In this document: positions 24,135-58,000 of the stretch, piece by piece
How the letters are laid out: each line of letters opens with the position of its first letter
Numbering within the stretch: position 1 is the first letter of the stretch
Assembly (NCBI GenBank): GCA_003993805.1
Contig: RSEF01000020.1
Coordinates: forward strand, 8,746,734-8,810,733
Direction: 5' to 3'
Source of the DNA: Himantopus leucocephalus
Taxonomy: Eukaryota > Chordata > Aves > Charadriiformes > Recurvirostridae
DNA: 64,000 nt
Translations under genes and position numbers: made by a program
Notes under the pieces: model-generated
Database searches by the model: none
Seen by the model: the letters and a program-made list of their open reading frames with translations, nothing else
Told to the model about the DNA's origin: nothing

Positions 24135-25792
24135 ATTAAAAGAAACTTTGTAATCAAACACGTTAGAATAACACTGCTGAAAACCAAAAATGTTGCTCAG
24201 CTTTAAAGAATTTATATTAGCTTCAGGTCCCCTGGGCATGTTTGATGGCCTTTCATTTACATTTTCCAGTGCTGATAAAGTGATTTATGGTATCAGTGGA
24301 AATATTTGCAAAATCATAAATTACTATTAGGGCCTTTTTGCTGCTGCTTACTGCCTGGCAAGAGAAGATTCGACTTCTTTTGAACCTTTAGTCCCAGTCT
24401 CCAAAGTGGCTGGATCATTGGATCGATGAAGAAAAGACGTAGCTCTTTTTGGGTAGAACTCAAACGCGTGTCCTTCCAACAATGGTGTATTCCCCTGAGA
24501 GGAATAGAGACTGTGGAGATATGCTTTACAGTGACACGCAGTTGTTAGTTTATTGTAGTCACCGGGTTAATAGTAAGATTGCAAAATTGGAAATTGAGAA
24601 GATAAACCAAAAGAACCATGTTGTCAAAAGCTGTAAAACTCGCTCTGTTCTCAGCCATCACTTCAAGGTTCCCTCCCAGGTTGTTGCTCAGCTTTTACAT
24701 TGGTAGTAGATTCTAGCAAGCTTTTTGTGTTCTCTGTTCCCCGAAAGAAAACTAAAAAACCTGTCCTTTTTCTAAAGAGGAGATTCAGTCCCAGTTACTC
24801 TAGTTCTTTTACTAGCTGTATCTAGGTCCAGAGTGTCTTTAAAAGTTCACAGGAATTTTCTTTCCTGCTTTGGGAGAGTGAAGGGCAAAGGTTGTTTTTT
24901 TTATTAGGGTTTGTTTGGGGTTGGTTTTTTTTTTATGTCTAAGGTTGGTCTTCTCATGCTCTTATTGGCCTGAGGAATTTCCCTTGTGCCCAAGAGAAAA
25001 TATCCATTAATACAACTTACGTGATTGCTAGCTCCCGATGGATTACAGTGCACGCTGTGATTGCTTTTAGTGGTAGTGCTGGCTTAAGTTGAGTAGAGTT
25101 GGTCATTCCACCCATCCATCCCTGATGTTCTATTTCATCACAGCTGCTTGTGTGGTGTGGTAAATGACATTGGAGAATGGATTCAGCTGAAAAACTAACC
25201 AAGTTGGTGGGGTTTTTTCCCTGAATTATTTTTCAGTCTGTTCAGCTGTGATTTTGTTCATTTTTCAAAGTGATTTGCCAGCACAGCATGGGACGTTAGC
25301 GTGTACGGGGGGGATGCGCAACAAATACTTGAGCAGCACAGCTGGTGGTTATGACACTATGATTCTGAGCAGATTTCTGGTAGCTTTCCATTATTGCTTT
25401 GAAACGATTCTGCTCATTTTTAATGTCAGAGAAGTTTTGCCATGTTCTTATCATGTCTTGTTAACAATTGAGTGTATAGAAGGTTTAAACAGAGGTATTG
25501 ACTGACATTTAAGATATCCTCTGAATACAGCAGTTCTGCTTATCCAGGAATAAGACATATGCATAAATGGTGTAGGCTGAGGTTATGCTTTGTCCAGGGC
25601 CTCCTAGGGGAAAAAGCTAAGTTTAAAGTCCTGGTAATAAAAGCAAAAAATCTAGTTGAAATTATTCATAATGTATTCATAAACTACACTTGGCTAGGGA
25701 TTTAATTTAATGGAAAAAAGACCGATAACTGCTGAATTGCTCTGAAATGTCACTTCAAATCCTGTTGATAATGGAAAACACTGTCTCTTCAG
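24135..25792. other. Presumed RTEL1 intron upstream of the motif V exon
   Basis: I looked for the preceding exon (…FLAVCRGK in mammals) and did not find it. A T-rich stretch lies at about 24890-24935. An 85-codon open frame at 24449-24706 is not recognisable. Confidence 0.55.
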
Positions 25793-47626
<21,834 letters not shown>

Positions 47627-48525
47627 TCTCACCGACAGAAAGGGCAAGTACTTTGTATCGGCAGAAGCAAATTGCCGCAGTCTGGCTGTCAACCTGACCA
47701 GAAGCAGGATAAAGGTTCTTTTAACTATCTTTGATCCTTGGCTCTGGATTACACGCTGTGCACCAACACGTATCATTTCTTCCTACAAGGTCTGAAGGGT
47801 CACTCTCCTTCACCACCGGCAGGGGACAAAGCAGAGTATTGTTCTCTCTTGGAAGTAAGAAGGTTAATTTCTTATTTATAGTAGCCTGTAAATTTTACTC
47901 TGGCTACTCTTAGGCTGAAATTTTATATCCTGGAGGCGGCTGTCATCCATGCGCCCCTCAGGTAATACCAGATCCTGGAAAAACCCTGGCAATAATGCTG
48001 CAGTGGAACTGAGCTGGCTGAATAAGGAGGCCAGACTACCCATCCTTACCACACTGGTGTTATTGGAAGAAGTGATTCACGTTCACTGTTTGGTGTTTGG
48101 CATAAGCTGCTGTCTCCAATACCAGAAGATACTGAAAGGATGACTTTTTAAAAGCAAATTCCAGTGGTTGGATAGCGAGCAGAAACACTCCCTCGCGCCT
48201 GCTGTGCACACCAAAGCCTAATTCCTTCCATCGTGCCGGGATTTTTGTGGAAACGTGCTACTAAGGAGGCTTTATTTTCTGCTCAGTACTGATATTTCCA
48301 GTGTGCCTGTCTTACCTGATGTTTACTTTCCAAGAAGAAAAAGGAACTAATTGATTTAAAACTTAAAAGTAAATCAAGTTAGATGGGTTACAAAAAAAAT
48401 CCTTAATACTTCCACTCTCTGTGAGTAGTGGATATAAGTGGTTAACATGAAAAACTGTATCAATTTTAAATCTTAATAGCTGCTGTAAATTAAACTATAA
48501 ATAAACCCATTTTTGTCTTAATCAG
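47627..48525 (+). other. RTEL1: RTEL1 3' untranslated region
   Basis: The stretch between the stop codon and the first good polyadenylation signal has no coding potential that I can support. The end is inferred from the AATAAA at 48500 and a following GT-rich tract (ggttttgtttg). Transcript data would be needed to fix the cleavage site. Confidence 0.55.
48500..48505 (+). promoter_or_regulatory. Polyadenylation signal AATAAA
   Basis: A canonical AATAAA lies 874 bases after the RTEL1 stop, with a GT-rich element about 20-30 bases downstream. It is the likely 3' end signal of RTEL1. Read-through into TNFRSF6B, known in mammals, cannot be judged here. Confidence 0.55.
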
Positions 48526-49794
48526 GTTTTGTTTGAATTAAAAAAAAATATAAAATTACCAGATATAAAAACATTGGGTGTTGAGTCCCGATGGCCCTGG
48601 TAGGAGTAAGTGGAGAGATTTATTCTGTGAGATTTTTGACGCTTGAATATTTTTGTTTGACAAAAATGAGCAAAGAATTGTATTCTCACTTGCTAATTAG
48701 TTTTGGGGTTCCTGTGATGACAGAGACACTTCATATAGCATATGTTTTCAGAATTTTCTGGGAGAACGTATTCTTTAATAATTTTAGGGGTGTTTTTTTC
48801 CTCTGCCTGTAAGTGCATTTCATATCAATGGAATTTTGGAAAGTTTTATGTTAATAATTGATAACTCAAAATTGAAAAGCGAGCTGCATTTTAACAAAAA
48901 TGTCAGAGGTTCTTATTTCCCCCAGTTATAGACTTCAAAACCGGTGTCACTTCAAATCTCGTAGTTGCTGGGATATTGGTCCTCATTGAGAAATTTCTTT
49001 TTTCAGATTGGAATCTACTTTACATAGAGACACCCTGGTAGCGTGTGTGTTACTGTGACTCTCGTGCATTAAAATGTCCGTGTTCACTGCCGTCAGACTA
49101 TCACAAGAACAAGAAAAGTGGTGTTCTTAAATGGCAGTGAAACAGGAACTTTCCATACTTCATTAACTGATAATCAGAAATAACGAAGACTTAGACAGGA
49201 ATGAAGGTAATTTTGGGCTTGCGTGTATTCTGATGTTTAAATCTCTGAATGAATTTTACCCTCTATCCGCGTATCTATTCAGTACGCTATGGGTAGTGGA
49301 TTAGATTCTGAAGACAAGATTAAATAAGGCAGAGAAAGCCCTAGATACTCGAAATGTAAGTGGGGAAAAACTACAGAAAAATGTCTGTATGTAGATATGT
49401 GTTGTAAAAATGAACAGAAAAAGATTTGGAGCGATGGTGTCAAGAAGGCAGTAGCGTTAAGCTCTTGTCCTTAGAAAGGACTCTGAATTTTGTAGCGTGG
49501 TGGCTGCGTTGTGTTTAATGATGGAAAAGCTACTTTTTGGTGGACTGAAATCTTGCCAGAAACACAGAAGACAGCTTTGTTTCCCAAAAACAAAGCAACT
49601 CTGTACCTGAAATGTGCTTAATTTTATTCGTTGGTCAAGGGGGTTTTGTTGTGGTTGCACCTTCATAAGTCATGCCCTGAGTGTTATCAATTTTTAATTA
49701 TTAATCTTTATCACTAATCTTTATCATTAGTTCTATTTTGCTTTTTTAACAGGTATAGCAATAATGATTGCATTACAGAAGTTTAAAAGAAAAA
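48526..49794. other. RTEL1-TNFRSF6B intergenic sequence or TNFRSF6B intron
   Basis: No cysteine-rich TNF-receptor exon was found on the plus strand here. The sequence is AT-rich with no recognised repeat. Confidence 0.55.
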
Positions 49795-49894
49795 NNNNNN
49801 NNNNNNNNNNNNNNNNNNNNNNNNNNNNNNNNNNNNNNNNNNNNNNNNNNNNNNNNNNNNNNNNNNNNNNNNNNNNNNNNNNNNNNNNNNNNNN
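49795..49894. other. Assembly gap (100 N) before the TNFRSF6B exon
   Basis: The gap has a fixed length and unknown true size. The upstream TNFRSF6B exons expected between RTEL1 and 49970 are not in the visible sequence and may lie here. Confidence 0.97.
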
Positions 49895-49969
49895 CTGTGA
49901 CCTGCTCTCATGGTGTCTCATGGTCACCTTCCCCCTAACTTCCAGGTGGTTTTCTCCCACCATCTCTAG

Positions 49970-50238
49970 GAGATGACGACTGTGAGCAAGCCATGATAGA
50001 CTTTGTGGCATACCAGAACATCCCCGTCAGAAAGCTGAAGCGCCTGCAGCAAATCCTGGAGCGCTCACCAAGGAAGCAGGCACTGGAGACCAGGGCGGCC
50101 ATCCAGGAGAAGTTCAGGGCTTTCCTCATCCACCTCAAAGAGGGGCACTACGAAGTCACCAAGGAGCTGCTGGACGCGCTGCGAGCTGCCAAGCTGCACT
50201 CCATTGAGGAGAAGGTCCGCGAGCGCTTCCTCCTTTAA
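49970..50238 (+). CDS. TNFRSF6B: TNFRSF6B (decoy receptor 3), last coding exon only
   Basis: TNFRSF6B is a secreted TNF-receptor family member without a membrane segment; it sequesters FasL, LIGHT and TL1A. The exon begins after catctctag with two bases completing a codon. It reads DDDCEQAMIDFVAYQNI, continues KLKRLQQILERSPRKQAL, and ends EEKVRERFLL before TAA. This aligns with the helical carboxy-terminal tail of human DcR3 (CERAVIDFVAFQDI at the start, VRERFL at the end). The position just downstream of RTEL1 on the same strand is the mammalian arrangement. The signal peptide and cysteine-rich domains are not visible upstream and may lie in the 100-N gap at 49795-49894. The fragment encodes about 89 residues against about 300 for the whole human protein. 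Confidence 0.9.
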
Positions 50239-51919
50239 TGAGAACACAAACTGAACTTTTTGGGTGTTTGTTTGTTATTTTCTTCTGTGGCTTCATTAAT
50301 TTATTAATCTTTCCAAACCTAACTTGAAACGCAGCGTAGAGATGAGTGATGGGTCAGAGTTAAACCGTGCTGTGGCAGCTGCGGTGGGTCCCACTCTGCG
50401 TGTGGGTGTGTTGCTGCCTCTGGGACGGGATGCTCTGAGCAGCAGCATCCCCGCGCCAGCGGCCGGTCCAGCTCCCGGGAGCTCCCTGGGTGCTGGCCCC
50501 TGATTTTCCAGCGCTCAGTAAGGGTCAATATTTTATCAGAAGACAAATATGAAACCAGGGTCATTTTTTCCTGGGGAAGAACCCAGCTTGCCCTTTTTAG
50601 ACAACTGTCTGGCTTTGTTTTAAACTTTGTGGTTTTGGTTTTGTTGTGGGTTTTTGTAGTTATTTAACAGTATTTCCCGCAGAGGATTCACTTGTGTTTG
50701 TCATGCTTTGTTTTGAGAACAGAGTTTACTGCTGAGACACACATTGGGTGTAGGATGCCCCTGAAGTCACTGGTACAGCCGGCTTTAAATTTATTCCTAA
50801 ACTACCTGTTTTTATACCATGTGTGAGAGATGTTTTCTAAAGAAAGAAACCAAAGAAGTTATTTTATTATACAATTCTGTCACCAGAGTCCTTTTCTAGT
50901 CTCATCTGGAGGAGAGAGGTGGTGTTGCAAGTCCCAGACCATCATCTTCTGACTCTGCTTACCCTTGCCCGCTTTTTGCATGTGCTTCACCCCGTGATCA
51001 CACAACCTCAGCCACCCACACGACACAACAGCCCACCGAAACCAGCCTCCCCGAGCCACGGCAAGGCTGAACGCGAGCGGGCTGTAGCCTGTCTGCGTTG
51101 GGATTTGCCGCCGGTGCGGCCAGGGTGAAGCTCACATCTCTTGGGTCAACCCAAAGGTGTCACCCTGAGCCCCACGTCTGTCCCAGACCCAACCAGACAC
51201 TGTGGCAAGCGAAGAGGCGCTTAGTCAGCCAAGAGCCGTGCCTTGGGGCACTTCGCTGACTGCAGGCAGGTTTTTTTAAGCCTTGCAGATGTCACATAGG
51301 GAAGTCACCACGGGTGACCCTCTCAGGCATTTTCCAGCCTGTAGCAATGATGACACAGAGCCTACATCTTCCGCCTTGAACGAGTTTGGCTTTTTTATAG
51401 CTCTTTTTCAGCTGAGCAGTTGCCAGGAACAGTTTGTGGTTCAAAAGCGGAATGTTTTTCCCCGGCCGGGAGCTGTTATAAGCACTCTGAAACATGTGCT
51501 GTGCGGCAGTGCCCCCGCACTTCCCCCGTGCGAGGAAGGCTGACATAACCGAGCACAGAGGGGATTTTAACCTCCCCTTGCTGCCCACAGACTCGTCCCA
51601 GCCTTTTCCTGCTGCAATGACCAGTTGTTTGTCCATGGTGGGCTGGATAAACGGGGCCGATCCTGGGGACAGCGCTTGCCTTTTTGCTGCTCCGGAGCTC
51701 CGAACTCCCTGGATGTCTGCTCGCATCTGCCTGGCTCTGCAGATCTGCAGCTGGGGACGCCAGACTTGCAACCATCTCAACCCGGTTTTGGGCTCTGGGG
51801 ATGAAGCAGTTCAGTGATCCTGACATTGCCCCGGGTCAAGTCAGGCAGGGACAAAGAGAAGCAAATGGCTGAAAAGCAGCAGAGGGGACCCCTCGCTCGC
51901 ACCTCTGCACTGAGCCGGG
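50239..51919. other. TNFRSF6B 3' region and intergenic sequence
   Basis: The first few hundred bases are probably TNFRSF6B 3' untranslated region. I see no canonical AATAAA close to the stop. GC content rises from about 50.9 kb. Confidence 0.5.
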
Positions 51920-52006
51920 ACTGATCCTGGCAATCCCTTCGCAGCTTTGTCAAGCCCGGCCTNACTGATCCTGGCAATCCCTTCGCAGCTTTGTCAAGCC
52001 CGGCCT
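51920..52006. other. 43-bp exact duplication around a single N
   Basis: Bases 51920-51962 and 51964-52006 are identical, with one N at 51963. It is a second example of an unmerged contig overlap. Any frame crossing this point is unreliable. Confidence 0.92.
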
Positions 52007-55000
52007 TGAAATCCTAAAAAGGATTTGGCACAAGGGCCAAACCTCCCTTGGGAGGGAATATGGGAATATTATTGGTGAGAAGCTAGTAATCGTTATCTTG
52101 GGTGATGGGCACCGTGGCTGAGCTCGGGGTCTTGGGAGATTGTTGCCCTTCTCACCAGCAAGACAAAATCTGGGGTGCGGGGTGGAGGTCTCCATCCACC
52201 GAGCAGTGAGCCAGAAGGCAGCCAGCTCCTGTCCCCGGGCTCCCGGCTGAGCTGCGGCTGCTCGTCGGCGGCTTCTCACGGCTGCGATGTGGCTGGGGGC
52301 TCCACGCGAGCCCAGGCACTGGCAGAGGTTAAGGCAGAGCGGTTGCGGTTCAGCCGTGCTCAGCCCTGTGCCCATCTCCCCACGACCACGTGCTGAGCCG
52401 TGCCGGAGCTGATTAACACAGCCTGGGCAGCGATCGCCCGCTCTCCCAGCGCTCGTCCTGCCAGCTGGGCTTGCCCTGGCCTGGAGAAGAGCCCGGGAAA
52501 CATCTTTCTTGTTGAACGCCTGTGCAGAGGAGGGGTGTTTGGGGTTGGTTTTTTTGGTTTTGGGGGTTTTATTTGACATGGTGAGTGCTCTGTCCCACCT
52601 GGCCGTCAGTCTGCACAGATCCTTTGTCCGTTCAGATAAAGCAAATGCAGCGGCTGCTTTCTGGGCGTGCTCCCACCCAGGGGTTTGCAAGAGCTCTGGT
52701 CCCACCGCTGTGACTCCGAGGGGTCAAACACCCCCACACGCAGGTGGTGCAGGATTGAGGAGAGCCGTCCGACTCCTTCCCGTCCTCCTCTCCTGAGAAG
52801 TGCTGCCTTGCTGAGCCCCCGTGGCCCTCCCGGCAGTGAGCGTGGGTCGACTGCGTCTGGCCCCCCGTGGGAGGGGAGACGATGGGTGTCTGTCACCCCT
52901 GTGCCGCGCCAGATTGTGACGGGGGCCACAGACCTCAGCTCGCTGGAGCAGGAGATGATGGTTAAATAACCGGGGATTGCCCAGCCTGTGTTAGATGAGC
53001 TCTGCGCTGCCAGGCTCCCCGAGTCGTCAACCAGTGCAACCAGGACCGAGGGTCTGGGGAGGGCAGGTGATGCCCTGTGCCACCCGGCAGCTCCCCAGCT
53101 CGGTGCTACCAGCGTGACTCGCTCTTCCAGGAGATCTCGTGAGCACCCACGTGTTGTTAATCTCGCTCTGCCAAGGTGGCTTTGACCTGGCGGTGGCTCT
53201 GACCTGGCGGTGGCATGGAGTACATTTGGGTGTTGGTGGGGCAGGGCAGGTTGGAGCATCCCTTTGGGAGCTTTCCAGGCAGGCAATGTTTCGGGTACCG
53301 GTGCCGTTTGCAGGGTGTTTATCAGCAGCGCTGACCTCTCCCCAGGTCTCCGTGCTGCCGTAGTGCGCAGTCTCCCCCCGACCCGGGTCCCCTCATGCCC
53401 AGTGAGTTGGAATTTCTGCACAGCAAAGTTTCTCCTCGTGTGGGCTCACAGATAATGTGACAGCGGGGGATCTTTCTGGTAAATATTGACCTTTCCGAAC
53501 ACCCCAGCGCGTGAGTCCTGCTCGGTTTCCAGGAAATGGGCTTTGCTGGAAAAGCCTGCGTGAGCGCCGCGCCGTGCTGTCCCCAGCTCTCCCCACCAGC
53601 CGGCCCTGCTCCGCTCCCACCTCCCCGCACCCAGAGCACGGCTGGCGGTCACAGACCAGCCTCGGATGGATCACGGGTTTAATTAGTTGAAAAGGTGAAA
53701 TAACTTAAGAGGATAAAAACCCCTTTTGGTTTTCACTGAAGTTTCCAAAGCTTGTAGAGAGAAGAGGAACAGTCGGCAGCGCGAGCTTCTTCCTGATAAT
53801 TTAAATGACTGCTTTCCTTATAAGCTGTGGCTAAGAACAAGTACATGGTAACGCTTAAATATGGATGTAGCTCTCTCCCAGCAATGACTCAGATATTTAG
53901 TACACAGAAGATAATTTCCGCAAATGCTATGAGACTACATACAAAGCCCAAGCCCACACTGTTCTGAGTCGGGCTTCCCTATCATCCTCTGCTGTTAAAT
54001 GCTTACAACAGGAAAAAAAAAAACACACAAACCCACTAGGTTATTTAAGCTGCTGAGGCATGGCCGCGTGTTATGTCTGTGCCATGGGGTGACTCCGACG
54101 CCTCTCGCTGCAGCCAGGTGTGGCAATGACTCAGGGTGGCAGCGGGTCCTTAAACCCACGAAACCGCCGTCTGCAGGAGCCAACTCGCTCATCGCGAGAG
54201 CTGTCCGGACACGTTACGCTTTAACGCAACGAGAATACCGCATGCACTGGCCCGGGGTTTGAAATGGGGCTAGGTAAATGATTAACATTTGTTTAAGGAG
54301 TCAGTGCGAGCTTTTCTAGTGAGGTCATATGTAGCTGGTTTACACCTTGACGTCGCAAACACGGAGGCAGGATTGCGAGAGGGGATTTTTGGAGGTGCGC
54401 AGAGGGATGCAAAAGGGATGTGACCAGTGCAGTCTCATAATCCTGCTTGTCCAACGAGACTCCAGCCACCCTTGGCCCTGGGGTTACAACCTAGTCACAA
54501 GACAGGTGAGTTCACTCTCTGCCTGCACATTTCCCGACGTTTTCGTTTTGCTAGAGGCGGTTCTTTGCCCCCTGCCCTGCCCTCCCATGCCGCTCAGCGG
54601 TTGACGGTGGGCTGAGCCTTCCAGACACTGTGGGAGAGGACTCTGGGAGTGTTAACACACCCTGAATTTGTTTGAATTCGCCTATCACTATTCCAAAGAG
54701 GTGCCGATTTTATCTTCGTTTGAAGCATCCATCTTTTTTTCTTCTGACTGTAGGGTTTTATCCTTCTGATTGTAACCCCCTGCGCTGCACGCCCAGGCTT
54801 CCCCTGCCGAGACTCGTCCCTCGCTGTTGAACATGTTATTTCTGCAGAGACCCGACAATGGGACTGAGCTCCTGCGGTGCCAGCGCTGCAGGTGGAGAGT
54901 GCCGAGGAAGCAGAGATGAGCCTGAGGAAGTTGGCCACGTCCAAGAGCAGGAGCAGAGAGACAGCTGAAGAGTGCAGGGCAAAGCAACCTGCGCTCAGTT

Positions 55001-58000
55001 CGGGGTACCTGAACTGGGGTGCCAGAGAGGACCCCTGACATGGGTGCTGTGACGCTCGGGACAAAGCCATTGCCACAACCCCCACCTGGTATCGCAGCAC
55101 TGGTGATGCTGCCGGGCCGGACCCAGACCTGCTGCGATGCAGCACCAGCGTTCACTCACTCTGCTATTATTTTACAGTCCTCCTTTGCTGCAGGTCTCTG
55201 TGCACAGTGGTTTCTGTCGGAGCCTCCCATGGCTTTCAGGGGGTGAAGTCTGAAAAGAAGCAGAAGCAGCAGAAGTTGCAAAGGAGAGGAGGCACAGCCG
55301 ATGTGACCCGGTCCCAGCCTTGGCCGGTCGGACAAACGGAGAGGTGAGGAGCAGGCAGCCCCGTGGCGGGTTGGTGTCAGCTCGGCACGTCAGGTGAGGA
55401 CACAGACCAAGTGCTCTTGGGCTATGTGGCTCATAGCCACTGACCTGCAGTCAGCCAGAGCTGGGTGAAACTCTGTCTCCTAATCACTTTGCCTCATATT
55501 TATTTTAATGAAATGGGAATTTTTGCCTCGTCTCAACCAAACCCAAAATTTGACTGAGAAATCCTTTTAATGAAAATGTAAAAACCTGAATGAAAAACAT
55601 TAATGAAACCAGTTTGGTTTGTTGATATTATTCTTATTAAAAAAACTCGAACACTGTGGCAGCCTGAGGACCCTACAAGTGTTGCCGGAGGGTCCCCGCT
55701 TCAGAGCCGTGTCCGGCCTCGGGGTGCAGTGCGGGCTGGGGGGTCACTCCCCCCTGCCCCTTCCCTCGCTGCCCAGCCGCCCGCGTTGGTCCCCAAAGGC
55801 CCCTTCTTTCCCCCTTCTAAAATGTGATGAGCTTTCTAGGTTCCACATTTCGAAGGTGTTCGGAGCCCTTTTCAGTAAGCAAGTTCCAAAAAAGCAAATT
55901 ATTGCTGCCTGCCGCTGAGTAAAGCGAGAGCAGATGACAGGACCTTTTATCCATGACTCCCTAAGCCGATTCAGCTATTGGGGAGCATGTCGTACCCAGC
56001 AGACTAGTTCAGACTGTGCTGTAGCACTGACTCGATAGTTAAAATGGGAGCTAAAGAAACACCAGCATGTCTTTTTTAACAATACCTTGGATCCGCTTTC
56101 TTATGGTGGTTACAGAGCACAACACTGTAGTTTTCACTTATTTCCAGCATTTGCTTCCAAGCAAGTGTTGGGAGGACAGTCGGCCTTTACAGAAAAGCTT
56201 GCTTTTGCCCTGAGAGGCTTAGAAGGTCACTTACAGGAATTCGTCTGGCAAACAGGGGCACATCTGAAGCACATTTCTTCTATTCCTTCAGCCATTTTTT
56301 TGGCTGCCCTGAAGTTGCTCCCAAGGTATTTAGCCTATAACGCTCAGGTCTGGGTACTGCCTGCTCTTAGCTTGAATAAAAATACAATACATTAATAAAC
56401 CTTCTGGTGCCCTTTAGCTTACATCAGTTTTCTGGGAAACATGGTCAGGAAGCTTGGAATGACTACAGCTATAACATCCTTACACAACACCCTCGCTGTT
56501 TAGAACCACAAGCACTTCATGTATTATTATCTGGGTCAACATAAAATAGGAGTCTTCCCAAAACAACTGTTTGCTTACCCTTTAAAAACAATGGCATTTT
56601 CCATCTTACACAATGTTTAGGGAGAGGGCTAGAACAGCCTGCTGTGCCTAAATGACTAAGCACTATTGGAAATCAGAGCTCTTGTATTGCCACACGAATG
56701 TAGGGGAGAATGTTGCGCGCGCTGTCCCTTATCACCGCTCACCCAAGAAGAACACCAGGCATCCACCGCACCAGGTGCCAGCACTGTCCCGTGCTCGCTT
56801 GGGGGCTTTCCCAAGCTGCTCTGAACATAGCGGAGCTCCAGCTGTGCTGTGACTTAGCTGTAACAGAGAGGAGTGGAGCCGGGAGACTTGATCATTTTTC
56901 TACAGAAGTGCAGGGAATGACGACATCCCCGCTATCACTGTGAGAACATGAGCTCAGCAGGGATGTGCGCTGGGTGGTCTGGGTGCTGCCGTCGAGTCTC
57001 AGGCATGTGGACTTAAGGGCGTTTGCAACTATGAAGCGTAAGGGACTACGTAAAGGTTTGGAGAGTTCAGATCGGCTTCAGGGACACGCTCCAATGTGCT
57101 CATTCAGCCTCAGTCAGACCATACAGATTCCCCGATTCCGGTTTCTTTTTCTGTCTCTGTACTTCCTACGGCGATACCGGAGCTTGGTAGGTGATTTATT
57201 GGACTTCTCTCGGTCTTCCCAGAAGTTAGGACAAGGACTCTTTAGTTGGGAAACTTGGAAGATAAGAGTAGGAGGGTACATTCCCCACTTCATGACTCTG
57301 AACCTGAAGGAACACATCAGCTCTGACAAGATCAAACCCAAGTTCTTCTTTCACCGAGTTTCGTGTCGTGCACTGCCATGACGTCATGCAGGAACAACCT
57401 AGCCTGTGATTCAGCACCTCTTACTTACAGAGGTCCCCTGCCCTTTGATACAACAGTTGTACTCACGGGGCATTTACTAGCTCTTTCACAGTCTGTGGTG
57501 TAGACTATCCTGTGATCCTGCCTCTTCTCACGGCATGGAGATGAGCTGTCAAAATTTCCACCACGTTGAGGATGTGGGTGCAGGCTGGAGAGAGCTTAGT
57601 CCTTGCAGAGGACGGGGCTGCGTGGGATCAGTCGCTTTCGGTTCAGTAGTTGTCCTTCCGCCTTCCACAGGTGGCCGCTGCCTTTGTTCCCGCTGCTTTC
57701 CCCTGCAGGGCAAAGGGCTTCAGTGAAAAGCGCAGCGTTTGATATATGTGGGTATTACACATGACGGCAGAGATGTAAGAATAAGCCTTGTTTGTGTCAG
57801 AGGAGCAAAATCTTTCAACAGGGCAGGATAACCCTTGGCATCGCACAGGTCATCTTGTTCCCCGATAGAAAAGCACATCTGAACCAGCAGTGGGCTTTGG
57901 CCACAAAACGGGGACACATAGCAAAATCGCAGCGCGAAATACAGGGGGCTGCCTGCGTATTCGTTTGACTGTCACTGTTTAAAGGGGCAGGCAGTGAGGA

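Noticed and set aside
24449..24706. Possible upstream RTEL1 exon before motif V
   Set aside because: The translated residues do not match any part of RTEL1, and no splice sites fit.
51950..52705. A 251-codon open frame on the minus strand
   Set aside because: It crosses the single N and the artificial 43-bp duplication, and it has no recognisable domain.
52606..53421. A 271-codon open frame on the minus strand
   Set aside because: The frame is low-complexity, lies in GC-rich DNA that is open in other frames too, has no domain or splice structure, and overlaps other equally open frames.
54594..55145. A 183-codon open frame on the minus strand
   Set aside because: It has no domain similarity, overlaps another long open frame on the same strand, and its composition looks random.
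56965..57381. A 138-codon open frame on the plus strand
   Set aside because: It has a hydrophobic and basic stretch but no known motif, and a long open frame on the opposite strand covers the same bases.
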